NCBI GenBank assembly: GCA_016709225.1
Contig: JADJEE010000001.1
Coordinates: 1,240,001-1,304,000, forward strand
DNA from: Deltaproteobacteria bacterium
GTDB taxonomy: Bacteria; Myxococcota_A; Polyangia; Nannocystales; Nannocystaceae
DNA length: 64,000 nt
Reading direction: 5' to 3'
Shown here: positions 16,591 through 26,017 of the stretch, piece by piece
Layout: the number at the start of each line of letters is the position of its first letter
Numbering within the stretch: the stretch's first letter is position 1
The notes under the pieces: model-generated
Databases searched by the model: none
What the model saw: only the letters and a program-made list of their open reading frames with translations
What the model was told of the DNA's origin: nothing
Program-made: the position numbers and the translations under genes

Positions 16591-17760
16591 TCAAGGCTCG
16601 CGCGCGACGCTGCGATCGATCACATGGCCGATGCCGACGTCGATCACGGTTGCGCCCGCGGGGGCCACGAACATCGGCCCGCCACCGCGCGCGAGCACCA
16701 GGCCGTGGTCGTCGTGCGCGACCCAGGTGATGCGCGGCAGGCCCTCGTCGAAGCCGCCGAGCTCGAGCCAGTGCACATCGCCTTGGTGGTGCACGTCGGC
16801 GACGAAGGCGGGCTCGACCGGCGCGGCCATGTCGGGGCTGCCGTAGAACGCCGGGTCGACGTCGTCGAAGCGGAAGTCGCAGTGCACGTGGGTCTCGTAC
16901 TCGACCAGCATGCCGCCCGCGTCGGTGCACGCGCCCTCGAGGGTCGCGATGCTGACGCTGATGGGATCGAGATCGAAGCCGTCACCGTACATGTGCCGCG
17001 AGTAGGTCGCGCCGCCGACCTGCAGGTTGTAGTCGGGCGAGCGGTAGCCCGAGTTCACGTTCAGCGCGCCGTTGTCGTCGCGCAGGGCCTGCAGCGAGGC
17101 GACTGCGTGGGGCTGCACGATGCCGTAGCGCCCCTTGTAGGCCTGTGCGAGCTCGCCCAGGGTGAAGTTGGGCGCGAGCGCGGTGGCGTCGTCGATGGCC
17201 TCGAGGTCGAGCACGGCGATCGGCCGGCGATAGTTCGGATCGCCCCCCAGCGTGGGCGGGTACTCGTAGCCGGCCGGCGGCGCATCGGGATCGATCGCGA
17301 CCAGCGGCAAGCAGGTGGTGTACGAGCCGTCGGCGCCGGGGTAGCAGACCTCGGTCGCCGGCGGCTCGGGCATGCCGGTGGTGCCGTCGCCGGCCTCGCC
17401 GCCCGACTCGTCGCCGCCGCTCGACCCACCGGACACGCCGGTGTCGCTGCTGGGCACCATGCACTCGCACGGGCCCCACATGCCCTCGACACAGGACTGG
17501 ATGCCCTCGCCCTCGCCATCGGGGCATGGGCACGCCTGCACGTCTTCGCCGGCGCAGTGGAAGCCTTCGTCACCGCCTTCGCCCTCGCCCTCGGGTGGCA
17601 GGCCGGTCGAGTCGTCGAGCGGATCGACATCGAGCGTGGTGTTGGGGCCGCCGTCGCCGTCGTCGCCCTGGGTCGGCTGCCACTGCGGTGCGCCGCGGTT
17701 GCGTCCGCCGTCGTCACAGGCCGCGAGCACGACGGCCACGGCGACGAGCCCCGGCCGCAC
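16591..17760 (-). CDS. Lipoprotein with C-terminal M15-type (D-Ala-D-Ala carboxypeptidase-like) domain
   Basis: About 389 residues from GTG 17760, which gives a signal peptide with lipobox VVLAAC. A long Asp/Gly/Glu linker with Cys motifs follows (CAGEDVQACPCPDGEG), then from about residue 190 a peptidase M15 domain: VNSGYRSPDYNLQVGGATYSRHMYGDGFDLDP supplies the first zinc His and Asp, and VEYETHVHCDFR supplies the second His. The family cleaves peptidoglycan cross-links or stem peptides. A final strand-rich stretch follows. All expected ligands are present, so activity is plausible in the periplasm or on the surface. Confidence 0.75.
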   Translation of the reverse strand: MRPGLVAVAVVLAACDDGGRNRGAPQWQPTQGDDGDGGPNTTLDVDPLDDSTGLPPEGEGEGGDEGFHCAGEDVQACPCPDGEGEGIQSCVEGMWGPCECMVPSSDTGVSGGSSGGDESGGEAGDGTTGMPEPPATEVCYPGADGSYTTCLPLVAIDPDAPPAGYEYPPTLGGDPNYRRPIAVLDLEAIDDATALAPNFTLGELAQAYKGRYGIVQPHAVASLQALRDDNGALNVNSGYRSPDYNLQVGGATYSRHMYGDGFDLDPISVSIATLEGACTDAGGMLVEYETHVHCDFRFDDVDPAFYGSPDMAAPVEPAFVADVHHQGDVHWLELGGFDEGLPRITWVAHDDHGLVLARGGGPMFVAPAGATVIDVGIGHVIDRSVAREP

Positions 17761-17915
17761 CCAGGCGCACGCGTAACGACCGCGGGCAGCACGTCGCCCA
17801 CGCCTCGGGATCGGGCACAGCACGGGAGTCCGACACCAGGTTCGCCGCAGACCCGGCCAGGTTCCCAGCGGCCCGTCGCCGCGCCTACGCAGAACTGCGC
17901 AGGGCGATCGGACTG

Positions 17916-18728
17916 CTAGCCTGCGTGCTCGTCGATGCGCACGTCGCCGCCGGCCGTGATGACCACCTGTGCGGCGCCCTCGCCCACGCGCCGCCGCCAA
18001 CGGCCCTCGGTCACGACCACCGCCGCGTCGGTGCCGACGCGGATCGTGCCGCCGGCGGTGACGTCGTAGTCGACGTCGGTCGCGTCCGTCAGCGTCACCG
18101 CGACCGCGCCCGCGGGCGCGCGCACGAACAGGTTGCGACCCGCCGCCGTACTGTCGATCTCGACCCGCCCGGCGTCGCAGGTGACGAAGGCATCGCCGGG
18201 GCCGATCACGATCGCATCACCGCGCTGCACCGCAATGCTGACCCCGCCGTCGCCGCCGTCGACGTGCACGTGACCCACGCCGATCTCGACCGTGACGGCA
18301 CCGGTCATGCCCGCGACGTCGATGTCGCCGAGGTCGGTATGCAGCTCGAGATCGCGATCACCGGGCAGCTCCATCGCGGTCAGCTCGAGGTCGACCAGCC
18401 CGCGCGTGGCCAGGGGGATGTCGGCCTGCAGCCACGCGAACGCATCGTCGCGCTCGAACACCAGCGCCGGCGCGCTGGCGTGACGGCGCGCGTCCTTGCG
18501 GGTGCCGCCGGTCGCGAGCCAGCGGCCCTCGTAGCGCAGCGCGGCCGGGCAGGTGCCGGGCGCCGCCGCATCGCAGCCGAACACCGACAGCGGCGTGCTC
18601 GGCAAGTCGACGCGCAGCGCGGTGACGTCCGCGAGGTCGTGCTCGCCGTCGAACTCGGCCTCGCCGCGGAAGCCGAACACGCACGCGCTCGTCAGCGTCG
18701 CGGCGGCGATGGCAAGCCGTGCGCGCAT
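17916..18728 (-). CDS. Lipoprotein with DUF4097-like beta-repeat domain
   Basis: A 270-residue lipoprotein, lipobox LTSAC at residue 16. The body is a run of short beta strands with many Asp/Gly/Val turns (DLGDIDVAGMTGAVTVEIGVGHVHVDGGDGGVSIAVQRGDA), reminiscent of DUF4097/DUF2807 putative adhesin-like beta helices. No catalytic motif. The start ATG overlaps the preceding stop (TGATG), so it is co-translated with the upstream membrane/outer-membrane protein. Confidence 0.65.
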   Translation of the reverse strand: MRARLAIAAATLTSACVFGFRGEAEFDGEHDLADVTALRVDLPSTPLSVFGCDAAAPGTCPAALRYEGRWLATGGTRKDARRHASAPALVFERDDAFAWLQADIPLATRGLVDLELTAMELPGDRDLELHTDLGDIDVAGMTGAVTVEIGVGHVHVDGGDGGVSIAVQRGDAIVIGPGDAFVTCDAGRVEIDSTAAGRNLFVRAPAGAVAVTLTDATDVDYDVTAGGTIRVGTDAAVVVTEGRWRRRVGEGAAQVVITAGGDVRIDEHAG

Positions 18729-20008
18729 CAGAAGTAGACCTCCGGTGCGACCACCAGCTCGAGCGCGGGGGCGAAGCGTGGCAGCGCTGCATCGGCGCCG
18801 TACATGCGGGTCGCCAGCGGCAGCGACAGCCGCGGCGCGATCGTGAACGACAGCCGATCGAGCACGAAGATCCGCGACTCCAGCTGGGCCCATACCGTGC
18901 TGCCGACCATGCCCCGCACCGGCGTGGTGGCGTCGTCGGCGATGGCCCGGCGACTGCTGCGGGCGCTGGTGCCCTGCAGGATCGCGCCGGCGGCCACGAC
19001 CAACCAGAAGCGGCGGCGCTCGAGTACGCGGCCGGCCACGCGCAGGCCCGCCTGCACGCTGACCCGACGGTCGCCGCGACCGAAGTGCAGGCTCAGATCG
19101 GACAGCCCGAACCACAGCTTCGGGATCACCTGGCCGACCACGCCCAGCGAGAGCTCGTCGTAGCGGCCCACGGTCGGCGCGCCGGGGCGCAGGCCGACGG
19201 TGGTCGCGCGCTGCAGCGAGACCGCGACCACGTGATCGCGGCGGGCCCGCACGCGGTGGCCGGTGGCAGCGACCCACGCGTCGGCGATCTGTCCGATCCA
19301 GAGCAGCGCGAGGGTGTCGGTCGCCAGCGTGAACGCGCCCTGGCGCAGCGCCTCGCGCGTGGCCGCGTGACTGGCATCGCCGAGCGCCGCGCCCTCGCGA
19401 TCGGGCGCGGCGCGGTGCAGCGCAAAGGCGGCGAAGCCGAGCACGGCGGCGCCGGCGAAGATGCCGAACGCCGGCGCGGGGCGGCGCGCGACCGCATGGC
19501 CGACGCCGGGGATCACGATGGCCGACAGCGGCGCCGCGATGGCGCGCGCACGTGCGGGATCCCGCGGCTTGCCGCGACGCGTGCGGCTCGGCGCGGCCGC
19601 GGGGGCCGGCGCGTCGGCGCTCGCGTGGCCAGGCGCCGCGCGGTCGTCGACCGCAGCGGCCGGCGACGGCGGCGGCGAGCCGATCTGCAGCGGCTCGCCA
19701 TCGTCGAGCACGACCTCGCGTCGGTCGCCGTCGGCCGCCACCAGCACGTACCGCCCCGGCGGCAGCGACAGCGGCGGCGCGCTGCCGTCGCGCACGACGA
19801 CCTGCGCGACCCGCTGGCCCTGTGCGTCCTCGACGATCCACGTGGTCGTCACGGGCGCGGCGAGGGTCGTGCGCGGCCATGCGAGCACGCCGACGAGGGC
19901 CAGCGACGACAGCCGCGCGAGCCAGCAACGCGCGGGCCCGCGCCACGCGAGCCCGCGTCGCGCCGCCGACGGGACCGCTGGTCGCGGGTGGGATCGACGC
20001 GTGCGCAC
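18728..20008 (-). CDS. Envelope protein with PEGA-like start and outer-membrane-like end
   Basis: About 426 residues from GTG 20008; the frame stays open upstream, so the start is uncertain, but the hydrophobic signal LSSLALVGVLAWP with cut near TLAAP fits. A PEGA-like beta domain comes first (LSLPPGRYVLVAADGDRREVVLDDGE), then a Pro/Ala linker, a hydrophobic pair (SAIVIPGVGHAVARR, FGIFAGAAVLGFAAFAL) and about 200 residues of alternating strands ending in Phe, a common outer-membrane targeting end. Function unknown. It heads a two-gene unit with the DUF4097-like lipoprotein. Confidence 0.6.
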   Translation of the reverse strand: MRTRRSHPRPAVPSAARRGLAWRGPARCWLARLSSLALVGVLAWPRTTLAAPVTTTWIVEDAQGQRVAQVVVRDGSAPPLSLPPGRYVLVAADGDRREVVLDDGEPLQIGSPPPSPAAAVDDRAAPGHASADAPAPAAAPSRTRRGKPRDPARARAIAAPLSAIVIPGVGHAVARRPAPAFGIFAGAAVLGFAAFALHRAAPDREGAALGDASHAATREALRQGAFTLATDTLALLWIGQIADAWVAATGHRVRARRDHVVAVSLQRATTVGLRPGAPTVGRYDELSLGVVGQVIPKLWFGLSDLSLHFGRGDRRVSVQAGLRVAGRVLERRRFWLVVAAGAILQGTSARSSRRAIADDATTPVRGMVGSTVWAQLESRIFVLDRLSFTIAPRLSLPLATRMYGADAALPRFAPALELVVAPEVYF

Positions 20009-20058
20009 GCCATCGGCCTTGTGGCACGGACCCGGGGACTTGGGCAAGCGCGCCCGCC

Positions 20059-20958
20059 CTACCCTGCACGCACGCGCACGTCGGCGACGATCGCCGCGTC
20101 GCCGCGGGCGATCGCGTGGCTCATGTGCTCGCTGCGGCACGCGACCGCGAGCTCGCCGGTCGGATCGATCGCGATGAGCCCACAGCTGGCGCGCGGGTCC
20201 ATCGCTGCGACCTCGTCGCAGACCGCCTGGGCGGCCGCCTGCAGCGGCAGCCCTGCCTGCACCCGCAGCAGCAGCGCGTGGCAGGCGACCTGCCGCAGGA
20301 TGAACTCGCCGGTGCCGGTGGCACACGCGGCGCCCAGGCCGGCGGCGGCATAGTAGCCGGCGCCCGGCAGCGGCGAGTCGCCGACGCGCCCGGGTCGCTT
20401 GAACAACACGCCGCCGGTCGAGCATGCCGCGGCCAGCTCGCCGTGCCGGTCGATCGCGACGGCACCGACGGTGTCGGCCTGCCCGTCGCGGCCGCCGCCG
20501 GCCTGGGCCTGCCGCCAGCGCGCCTGGGCCTTGGCGGTCCACACCGCGTCGCGCCCGAAGCGACCCACGCCGCGCTCACGGGCGAACGCCACCGCACCCG
20601 GTCCCGCCAGCAGGCAGTGTCGACCATCGCGCAGCACCTCGAGGGCGAGCGAGACGGCGTCGGCCAGCTCGGGCACCGCCGCGACCGCCCCGACCCCGCG
20701 ATCGCGGCCCCGCATCACGCCGGCGTCGACCTCGACGATGCCGTCGGCGTTGAAGCAGGCGCCGCGGCCGGCGTTGAAGACCTCGGCGTCCTCGAGCACG
20801 CGCACCGCAGCGACCACGGCGTCCAGTGCCTCGCCACCGCTTTGCAGGATCGCGCGGCCGGCCGCGGCGGCCGCGGTCACGCCAGCTTTCGCGGCGTCCT
20901 CGTGGCCCGGCGCGAGTCGTCCGGCACCGCCGTGCACGACCAGCACCGGTGTGATCAC
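20059..20958 (-). CDS. iaaA: Isoaspartyl peptidase / L-asparaginase (Ntn-hydrolase)
   Basis: A 299-residue plant-type asparaginase. It begins VLVVHGGAG and has FNAGRGACFNADG, then the autoprocessing site ADTVGAVAIDRHGELAAACSTGG, in which Thr163 becomes the N-terminal nucleophile, followed by GRVGDSPLPGAGYYA and ATGTGEFILR. The enzyme hydrolyses beta-aspartyl dipeptides and often asparagine after splitting into alpha and beta subunits. GTG 20958 overlaps the ybeY stop by GTGA. It is the last gene of the phoH operon, an uncommon neighbour for ybeY. Confidence 0.9.
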   Translation of the reverse strand: MITPVLVVHGGAGRLAPGHEDAAKAGVTAAAAAGRAILQSGGEALDAVVAAVRVLEDAEVFNAGRGACFNADGIVEVDAGVMRGRDRGVGAVAAVPELADAVSLALEVLRDGRHCLLAGPGAVAFARERGVGRFGRDAVWTAKAQARWRQAQAGGGRDGQADTVGAVAIDRHGELAAACSTGGVLFKRPGRVGDSPLPGAGYYAAAGLGAACATGTGEFILRQVACHALLLRVQAGLPLQAAAQAVCDEVAAMDPRASCGLIAIDPTGELAVACRSEHMSHAIARGDAAIVADVRVRAG

Positions 20959-21425
20959 GCGCCGGCTCCGTACGGCCGCGTGGGCCGGGGCAACGCGGCC
21001 GCGCGGGCCGCCCGGGTCTCGGCGCGGCGCATGCGGCGGGCCTGGGACGGCGTCGCATGATCGTGGCCGCACAGGTGCACCATCGCATGCAGCAGCAGCT
21101 GCTCGGCCTCGGCGCGCAAGCCCGCGGGGGTGGCGACCGCGGCCTGGCGGCGCAGCTGATCCCAGTCGATCGCGATGTCCCCCTCGCCGTAGCCCTCGCC
21201 AGGAAACGACAGCACGTCGGTCGGCTTGGCGGTGCCCATGTGCTCGCGGTGCAACGCGATCATGGTCGTGTCGTCGACGATGCGCAGGCCGAGCAGCTCG
21301 AGCGCGCCGCTGCGGATGCCGAGCGCCCGCGCGATGCGGTGGCAACGCTCGACCAGCGCGCGTCGGGTGTCGCGATCGACGGCGCGATCGACCGCGCGAT
21401 CGACCTGCAGGCGCACGCGGATCAC
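20955..21425 (-). CDS. ybeY: Endoribonuclease YbeY (rRNA maturation factor)
   Basis: A 156-residue UPF0054 protein. Zinc-binding motif HAMVHLCGHDH gives His113, His117 and His123 in the required HxxxHxxxxxH spacing; MGTAKPTDVLSFPGEG and GDIAID are the other family signatures. YbeY takes part in 16S rRNA 3'-end maturation and ribosome quality control in the cytosol. It starts at GTG, overlapping the HD-GYP gene stop by GTGA, and overlaps iaaA the same way. Position two genes below the GAF/HD-GYP gene and in the phoH operon supports the call. Confidence 0.93.
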   Translation of the reverse strand: MIRVRLQVDRAVDRAVDRDTRRALVERCHRIARALGIRSGALELLGLRIVDDTTMIALHREHMGTAKPTDVLSFPGEGYGEGDIAIDWDQLRRQAAVATPAGLRAEAEQLLLHAMVHLCGHDHATPSQARRMRRAETRAARAAALPRPTRPYGAGA

Positions 21426-23278
21426 CGCGGCACCGCCAGCGCGTCGTAGACCCTGGCACCGATGAACAGGTCGAGCACGTCGGGGTCGAGCTTACCCGCG
21501 CTCGCCTCGGCGCGCAGGATCTCGAGCGCGGGCGCCAGCGGCACCGCGCGCTTGTAGGGCCGATCGGCGGCCGTCAGCGCGTCGAAGATGTCGGCGACCG
21601 TCATCATGCGTGCCTGCAGCGGGATCGCGGGGGCGTCCGCGCGCGCGGGGTAGCCCGAGCCGTCGAGGTACTCGTGGTGCTTGCCGGCGATGTCGGGCAC
21701 GCCCTGCAGCTGCTGGCCCCACGGGATCCGCACCAAGAAATTGTAGGTGTGGGTGACGTGCTGTTGGATCTCGAGTCGCTCGGCGGCGGTGAGGCTGCCG
21801 CGACGCACCGTGAGCGCGACCAGCTCTTCGTGGCCCAGCGGGCGCAGCGGCGTGCCCTCGAACGCGAACTCCAGCTTCGCGATCTCGGCCAGCTTGCTGC
21901 TGACCGCCTGCGGCAGGATCGTCGGCTCGTTGGCCAGCATCACCGCCTCGATGGCGTCGTCGAGCGCGCTGACCCGGGCGGCGTGCTGCAACCGCAGGTC
22001 CTCGTCGTCGCCGCCACCGTCGCGGGCGCGCGCGAGCTGGGCGGTGAGCAGCTCCACCCGCAGCGCCGTGCGCATGTGATCGAAGCGCGAACGCAGCAGC
22101 TCGAGCTGGTGGGGGTAGAGCTTCTTGGCCTTGACCAGCACCTGCTCGCGCACGCCGACCTTGCCGAAGTCGTGCAGCAGCCCGGCGTACTCGATCTCGC
22201 GGATCTCGTCGGCGCTGTAGCGAACGTCGCGGAAGCGCCCCGAGCTGGCCGAGTCGGCCGCTTTCGCCAGCGCGACCGTGAGGTCGGCGACCCGCTGGCT
22301 GTGACCGCTGGTGGTCGGATCGCGCTGCTCGATGGCGTGCACGCTGGCGCGCACGAAGCCCTCGAACAGCGCATGGATCTCGGCGTACAGCCGCGCGTTC
22401 TCCAGCGCGACCGCGCCCTGGGCGGCGAGCGCGTTGCACACCGTCTCGTCCTCGTCGCCGAACGGCTCGACCCGCAGCGCGAAGTCCTGCGGGGTCCGCA
22501 GCGGCGCGACGTCGCGGCGTGCGTTGATCAGCTGGATCACGGCGAGCACGCGCCGGTCGGGCGTGATCATCGGGACCGTGAGCATCGAGCGCGTCTGGTA
22601 GCCGAAGCGTTGGTCGAAGCTGCGGTCATGACTCCACGGCGGCATGGTCGCCTGCGGATCGAGCTCGCCGTAGAGATCGTCGACCCGCACGGTCTTTCCG
22701 CGCAGCACCGCGCTGCCGACGATCGACTGCGCGCTGACCGGGAACGAGAACTCCGACAGATCGGCCGACACCGAGTCGTTGTGGGAGATCTTGAAGACCA
22801 GCCGCTTGCCCTCGTCCTCGACCAGGTAGATCGATCCAGCGTCGGCGCGGGTGAACTCGCGGGCGTAGCGGAGGATGAGCTCGAGCACGCGGGTCGCGTC
22901 GCGCTCGGCGTTCAGCGCCGTGCCCAGCGCGAGCAGGCGATCGGCCATCGCGGCCTGGTCGTTCTGCACCGCCGAGTGCAGCGCCTCGCCCAGCACCCGC
23001 TCGACCATGAGGGAGGTGGCCGGCAGCGGCAGCACCTGCACCCGCCGGGTCCGCAGCCGCGCCAGCGCCTCGGACAGCTCGTGGGCCGGGGCCACCGCCA
23101 GCAGCACGTCGTAGTGCTCCGGCGGCCAGCTGGTGCGCGCGTCGAGCACGACCACGTTGGCCCGCTTGCGGCGGATCGACAGGCTGCCGTCGGCGAGGAT
23201 GTCGAGCGTGCCCCACATCCGCGGTTGGCCGAGGATGTGCGCGCGGACCTGGGCGAAGTCCTCGAACGTGCGGGGCAC
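21422..23278 (-). CDS. GAF and HD-GYP domain protein (putative cyclic dinucleotide phosphodiesterase)
   Basis: About 618 residues from GTG 23278. Residues 1-110 look like a receiver-type or CheY-like region without a clear phospho-acceptor (MWGTLDILADGSLSIRRKRANVVVLD...), followed by a GAF domain (about 120-310: FTRADAGSIYLVEDEGKRLVFKISHND; GVALENARLYAE at its end) and an HD-GYP domain: HSQRVADLTVALA, GLLHDFGKVGV, KHHEYLDGSGYPARADAPAIPLQARMMTVADIFDALTA. All HD-GYP metal ligands are visible, so c-di-GMP hydrolysis is likely. In the usual phoH-ybeY cluster this place is held by a 7TM-HD protein. The start is inferred from composition. Confidence 0.85.
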   Translation of the reverse strand: MPRTFEDFAQVRAHILGQPRMWGTLDILADGSLSIRRKRANVVVLDARTSWPPEHYDVLLAVAPAHELSEALARLRTRRVQVLPLPATSLMVERVLGEALHSAVQNDQAAMADRLLALGTALNAERDATRVLELILRYAREFTRADAGSIYLVEDEGKRLVFKISHNDSVSADLSEFSFPVSAQSIVGSAVLRGKTVRVDDLYGELDPQATMPPWSHDRSFDQRFGYQTRSMLTVPMITPDRRVLAVIQLINARRDVAPLRTPQDFALRVEPFGDEDETVCNALAAQGAVALENARLYAEIHALFEGFVRASVHAIEQRDPTTSGHSQRVADLTVALAKAADSASSGRFRDVRYSADEIREIEYAGLLHDFGKVGVREQVLVKAKKLYPHQLELLRSRFDHMRTALRVELLTAQLARARDGGGDDEDLRLQHAARVSALDDAIEAVMLANEPTILPQAVSSKLAEIAKLEFAFEGTPLRPLGHEELVALTVRRGSLTAAERLEIQQHVTHTYNFLVRIPWGQQLQGVPDIAGKHHEYLDGSGYPARADAPAIPLQARMMTVADIFDALTAADRPYKRAVPLAPALEILRAEASAGKLDPDVLDLFIGARVYDALAVPR

Positions 23279-23336
23279 CGGCGCCAGTATACGGGGGCTC
23301 GCCGGCTCGCCGGCCGATCGGCCGCGGCGTGCCCTT

Positions 23337-24080
23337 CTAGGGGCGGAGCGCCGGCACGCGCAGCTGCGCGAACGGACGCGCGCCGCGACGACCGAGCATG
23401 ACCGCGATGCCCGCGGCGGTCTGCGGGTGCGTCGGCCACGAGCTCCCCGGCGCCCGCGGGTCGGGACGGACCTCGAACACCACGCAGGTCGCGTCGCCGA
23501 GATCCTCGGCGAGGTCGGTGAACACCCGCAGCTGCACGCCGGGATCCGCCGGCCCCAGAGCAGCCGCGTCGAGCAGGAGCTGCACCAACACCGGCGCGAG
23601 ATCACCGTGGGCCCCGGCCACGCGGGCGCGGCCGTGGCTGCCGACCTCGACGGTCGGCATCAGCTGCGCGCGCGACAGCAGCTCGAGCTCGACCGCCTGC
23701 AGGATCGCATCGACCTCGTCACCGGCGGCGGGCTCCGCCGCGCGAACCCGGCGCGCCGCGGCCTTGCTCGCGGGCGCGACGACGGGCGACGCCGTGGCCG
23801 CGATCGGTGGGGTGGCGAGCGAAGACGGCACCACCGCGACCGCCGGCCGCTCGTTGGCGGCGGGCTGCAGCGCGTTGACCAGCGCGCACACCCGCCTCGT
23901 CTCGCGGTCGAGCGCCGTCAGGATCTCGAGCAGCTGCTCGCGCGAGGGCGGCGGATCGGCGAAGGGGGCCAGCGGACCGCACAGCAGCGCCGCGGCGAAT
24001 TGCGCCGCGCTGGCACAGTCGCGCAGCTCGAGCCAGGCCGAGGGCGTCGACTCGATCGCATGGGGAGCTGCGGCGGACAC
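23337..24080 (-). CDS. Hypothetical protein, possible degenerate HATPase domain
   Basis: About 247 residues from GTG 24080, which has GAGGAAGG directly upstream; the open frame continues further. The N-terminal part is helical (LLEILTALDRETRRVCALVNALQ). After an Ala/Val-rich linker the last 100 residues (GDLAPVLVQLLLDAAALG... VQLRVFTDLAEDLGDATCVVFEVRPD) faintly resemble the N box and core of a histidine-kinase ATPase domain, but no G1/G2 boxes are evident. No signal or membrane segment. It lies between tldD and the HD-GYP gene in the same direction, suggesting a signalling accessory role; this is weak inference. Confidence 0.5.
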   Translation of the reverse strand: MSAAAPHAIESTPSAWLELRDCASAAQFAAALLCGPLAPFADPPPSREQLLEILTALDRETRRVCALVNALQPAANERPAVAVVPSSLATPPIAATASPVVAPASKAAARRVRAAEPAAGDEVDAILQAVELELLSRAQLMPTVEVGSHGRARVAGAHGDLAPVLVQLLLDAAALGPADPGVQLRVFTDLAEDLGDATCVVFEVRPDPRAPGSSWPTHPQTAAGIAVMLGRRGARPFAQLRVPALRP

Positions 24081-24216
24081 CCCTTCCTCGTGCAGTGGTC
24101 GCGGCGCGGCTGCCAGGGGGCCATGGTCGGTCGTGGCCCGCGCGCGGACGTGCGTTCGCGGTGCGGTGCGTCCGCGCGTCCGGCCGCATTGCGGACGCAA
24201 CGGCGGCGCGCCCGGA

Positions 24217-25944
24217 TCAACGCCGGCGACGGTTGCCGCGACGGCGCAGCGCTGCGGTGCGGCCACGCGAGCCGTCGTCGGCGAACGGCGGTGGCAGCAG
24301 CGGCTCGTGGAAGCCGGTGGTGCTGCCCTGCTGCATCTCGACCTCCGAGAGCAGGATCGCGGGCGCGATCCCACTGACCGGGATCGACCCGCTCTCGGCG
24401 TAGCAGTAGCCCTGGTCGAGATCCGCGTCGCCGCCGAACGCGACGATGCGCTGCAGTGCCGACAACGGCGTGCCGATCAGCTCGACGTCGCGCACCCGCC
24501 GACGCTTGCCGGTCTCGACGTCCAGCAGCCACACCTCGGCGGGCTCGCCCTTGAAGACCTGGAAGTCATAGGCCTGGGTCTGGGTCTCGCCGGCGCGGAC
24601 GCGGTGGATGATCATCGCCTGCGATCGGCCCTGCGCCTTGGCGATCTCGATCAGCTTGGCCTCGAGCTCGGGCCACGTGCGCGCGGTCCCGGGGCGCGGC
24701 TGCACCACGAAGTTGGCCATGCGCGCCGTGGGTGGCTGCAGGCCGTCGTGGCGGCCGTGGCCGTTGCTGTGGGCCGCGTCGGGCGTGGGGTTGCGGCCCT
24801 GCAGGAAGCCCTTCAACACGCCATCTTCGACCAACACCGCGCGCTGGGCCATCACGCCCTGGTCGTCCACGCGATAGCTGCCCCACACCGAGCGGGCGCC
24901 GAGCTTGGTCTGGGTGGGATCGTCGAACACGTCGAGGCCCGGCGGCAGGATGCGCTGGCCGACCTTCTGCGCGAACGTGCGGGTCTCGTTGCGGGCCACC
25001 AGGCGCTCGCCCTCGAGACGGTGGCCGAGCGCCTCGTGGAAGAGCGTGCTGGCGGCCTGCCCGGCGAGCAGCGCCGGCCCGATGAACGAGCCCGGGGTCG
25101 CGGCCCGGCGCAGCTCACCGAGCTCGACGATGACGTCGTCGACCAGCCGTTCGAGCTCGGCACGGGTCGGCACCTCGTCGACCGCCCGCAGGTAGAGCTC
25201 GCGCGAGGCCTCGGTGTAGACGCCGTCGTCGGTGTGGATCCAGCCGCCGATCGACAGCTCCACGTAGACGTCCTCGGTGACCACGCGGGTGCCTTCGCTG
25301 GTCGCCAGCCAGCGGTGCACGCGCTCGGCGGTCAGCGTGATGGCGGGGTCGTGGACCTCGGGATGCTGCAGGAAGCGACGCGAGAGGTCGCGCAACATGC
25401 CCTCCCACGCCGCGCGCGGGAACGGATCCTGGTGGAGCTCCTCGCGGTGGATCACGGGCGTCTCGCGCGAGAATGCGTCGACCTCGTCGCGCAGGTACTC
25501 GGAGACCAGCGCCTTGCGGTGGTCGTAGTAGTCCTGCAGCGCCTCGTCGAACTTGAGCTGGCTCAGCTTCCACAGCGAGACCTGCAGCGCCGCGAGATCG
25601 AGGTCGTCGGGCGCGTCGACCCAGTCGGCGCTCTCGCGCTCCTCGGCGCGGGTATCGAGCCCGCCATCCATGACGTTGTCGAACTTGTGGCTGCCGACGC
25701 GGACGTCGGTGTAGATCTGCGCGCCGGTATGCTCGCGGGCCCGCGTCAGCGAGCCGTAGGCCGCACGCAGACGCAGCGAGTGCACCCGCCGCAGCGTGTA
25801 CTGCATGAAGTAGGGCTTGGGGCTGCCAGGGACCTGCAGGCCCTGCATGGAGCGCGCGAGCTCGCGCTCCATGACCTCGAGCACGGTGTCGCGCAGCGCG
25901 GTACGGGGGATGGGTTCGAGCTTGGGCAGCGTGCGGGCAGCCAT
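24217..25944 (-). CDS. tldD: TldD-family metallopeptidase
   Basis: A 575-residue TldD/PmbA family protein. The catalytic zinc motif HExxxH is present as FHEALGHRLEGER at about residue 300, with the family C-terminal signatures RMANFVVQPRP... and GYCYAESGSIPVSGIAPAILLSEVEMQ. TldD normally pairs with TldE (PmbA) to process peptides such as microcins or CcdA; no partner gene lies in the window. The protein is longer than E. coli TldD (481 aa), with an N-terminal extension of about 70-90 residues. A short basic tail ends it. It sits 73 bases below phoH. Confidence 0.87.
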   Translation of the reverse strand: MAARTLPKLEPIPRTALRDTVLEVMERELARSMQGLQVPGSPKPYFMQYTLRRVHSLRLRAAYGSLTRAREHTGAQIYTDVRVGSHKFDNVMDGGLDTRAEERESADWVDAPDDLDLAALQVSLWKLSQLKFDEALQDYYDHRKALVSEYLRDEVDAFSRETPVIHREELHQDPFPRAAWEGMLRDLSRRFLQHPEVHDPAITLTAERVHRWLATSEGTRVVTEDVYVELSIGGWIHTDDGVYTEASRELYLRAVDEVPTRAELERLVDDVIVELGELRRAATPGSFIGPALLAGQAASTLFHEALGHRLEGERLVARNETRTFAQKVGQRILPPGLDVFDDPTQTKLGARSVWGSYRVDDQGVMAQRAVLVEDGVLKGFLQGRNPTPDAAHSNGHGRHDGLQPPTARMANFVVQPRPGTARTWPELEAKLIEIAKAQGRSQAMIIHRVRAGETQTQAYDFQVFKGEPAEVWLLDVETGKRRRVRDVELIGTPLSALQRIVAFGGDADLDQGYCYAESGSIPVSGIAPAILLSEVEMQQGSTTGFHEPLLPPPFADDGSRGRTAALRRRGNRRRR

Positions 25945-26017
25945 GGATGGGTCCGGGTTCGAACCCCCGGCATAGCCGGCGCGCCCCGAACCGGCAAGAA
26001 TCGCGGCCGAACCCCGT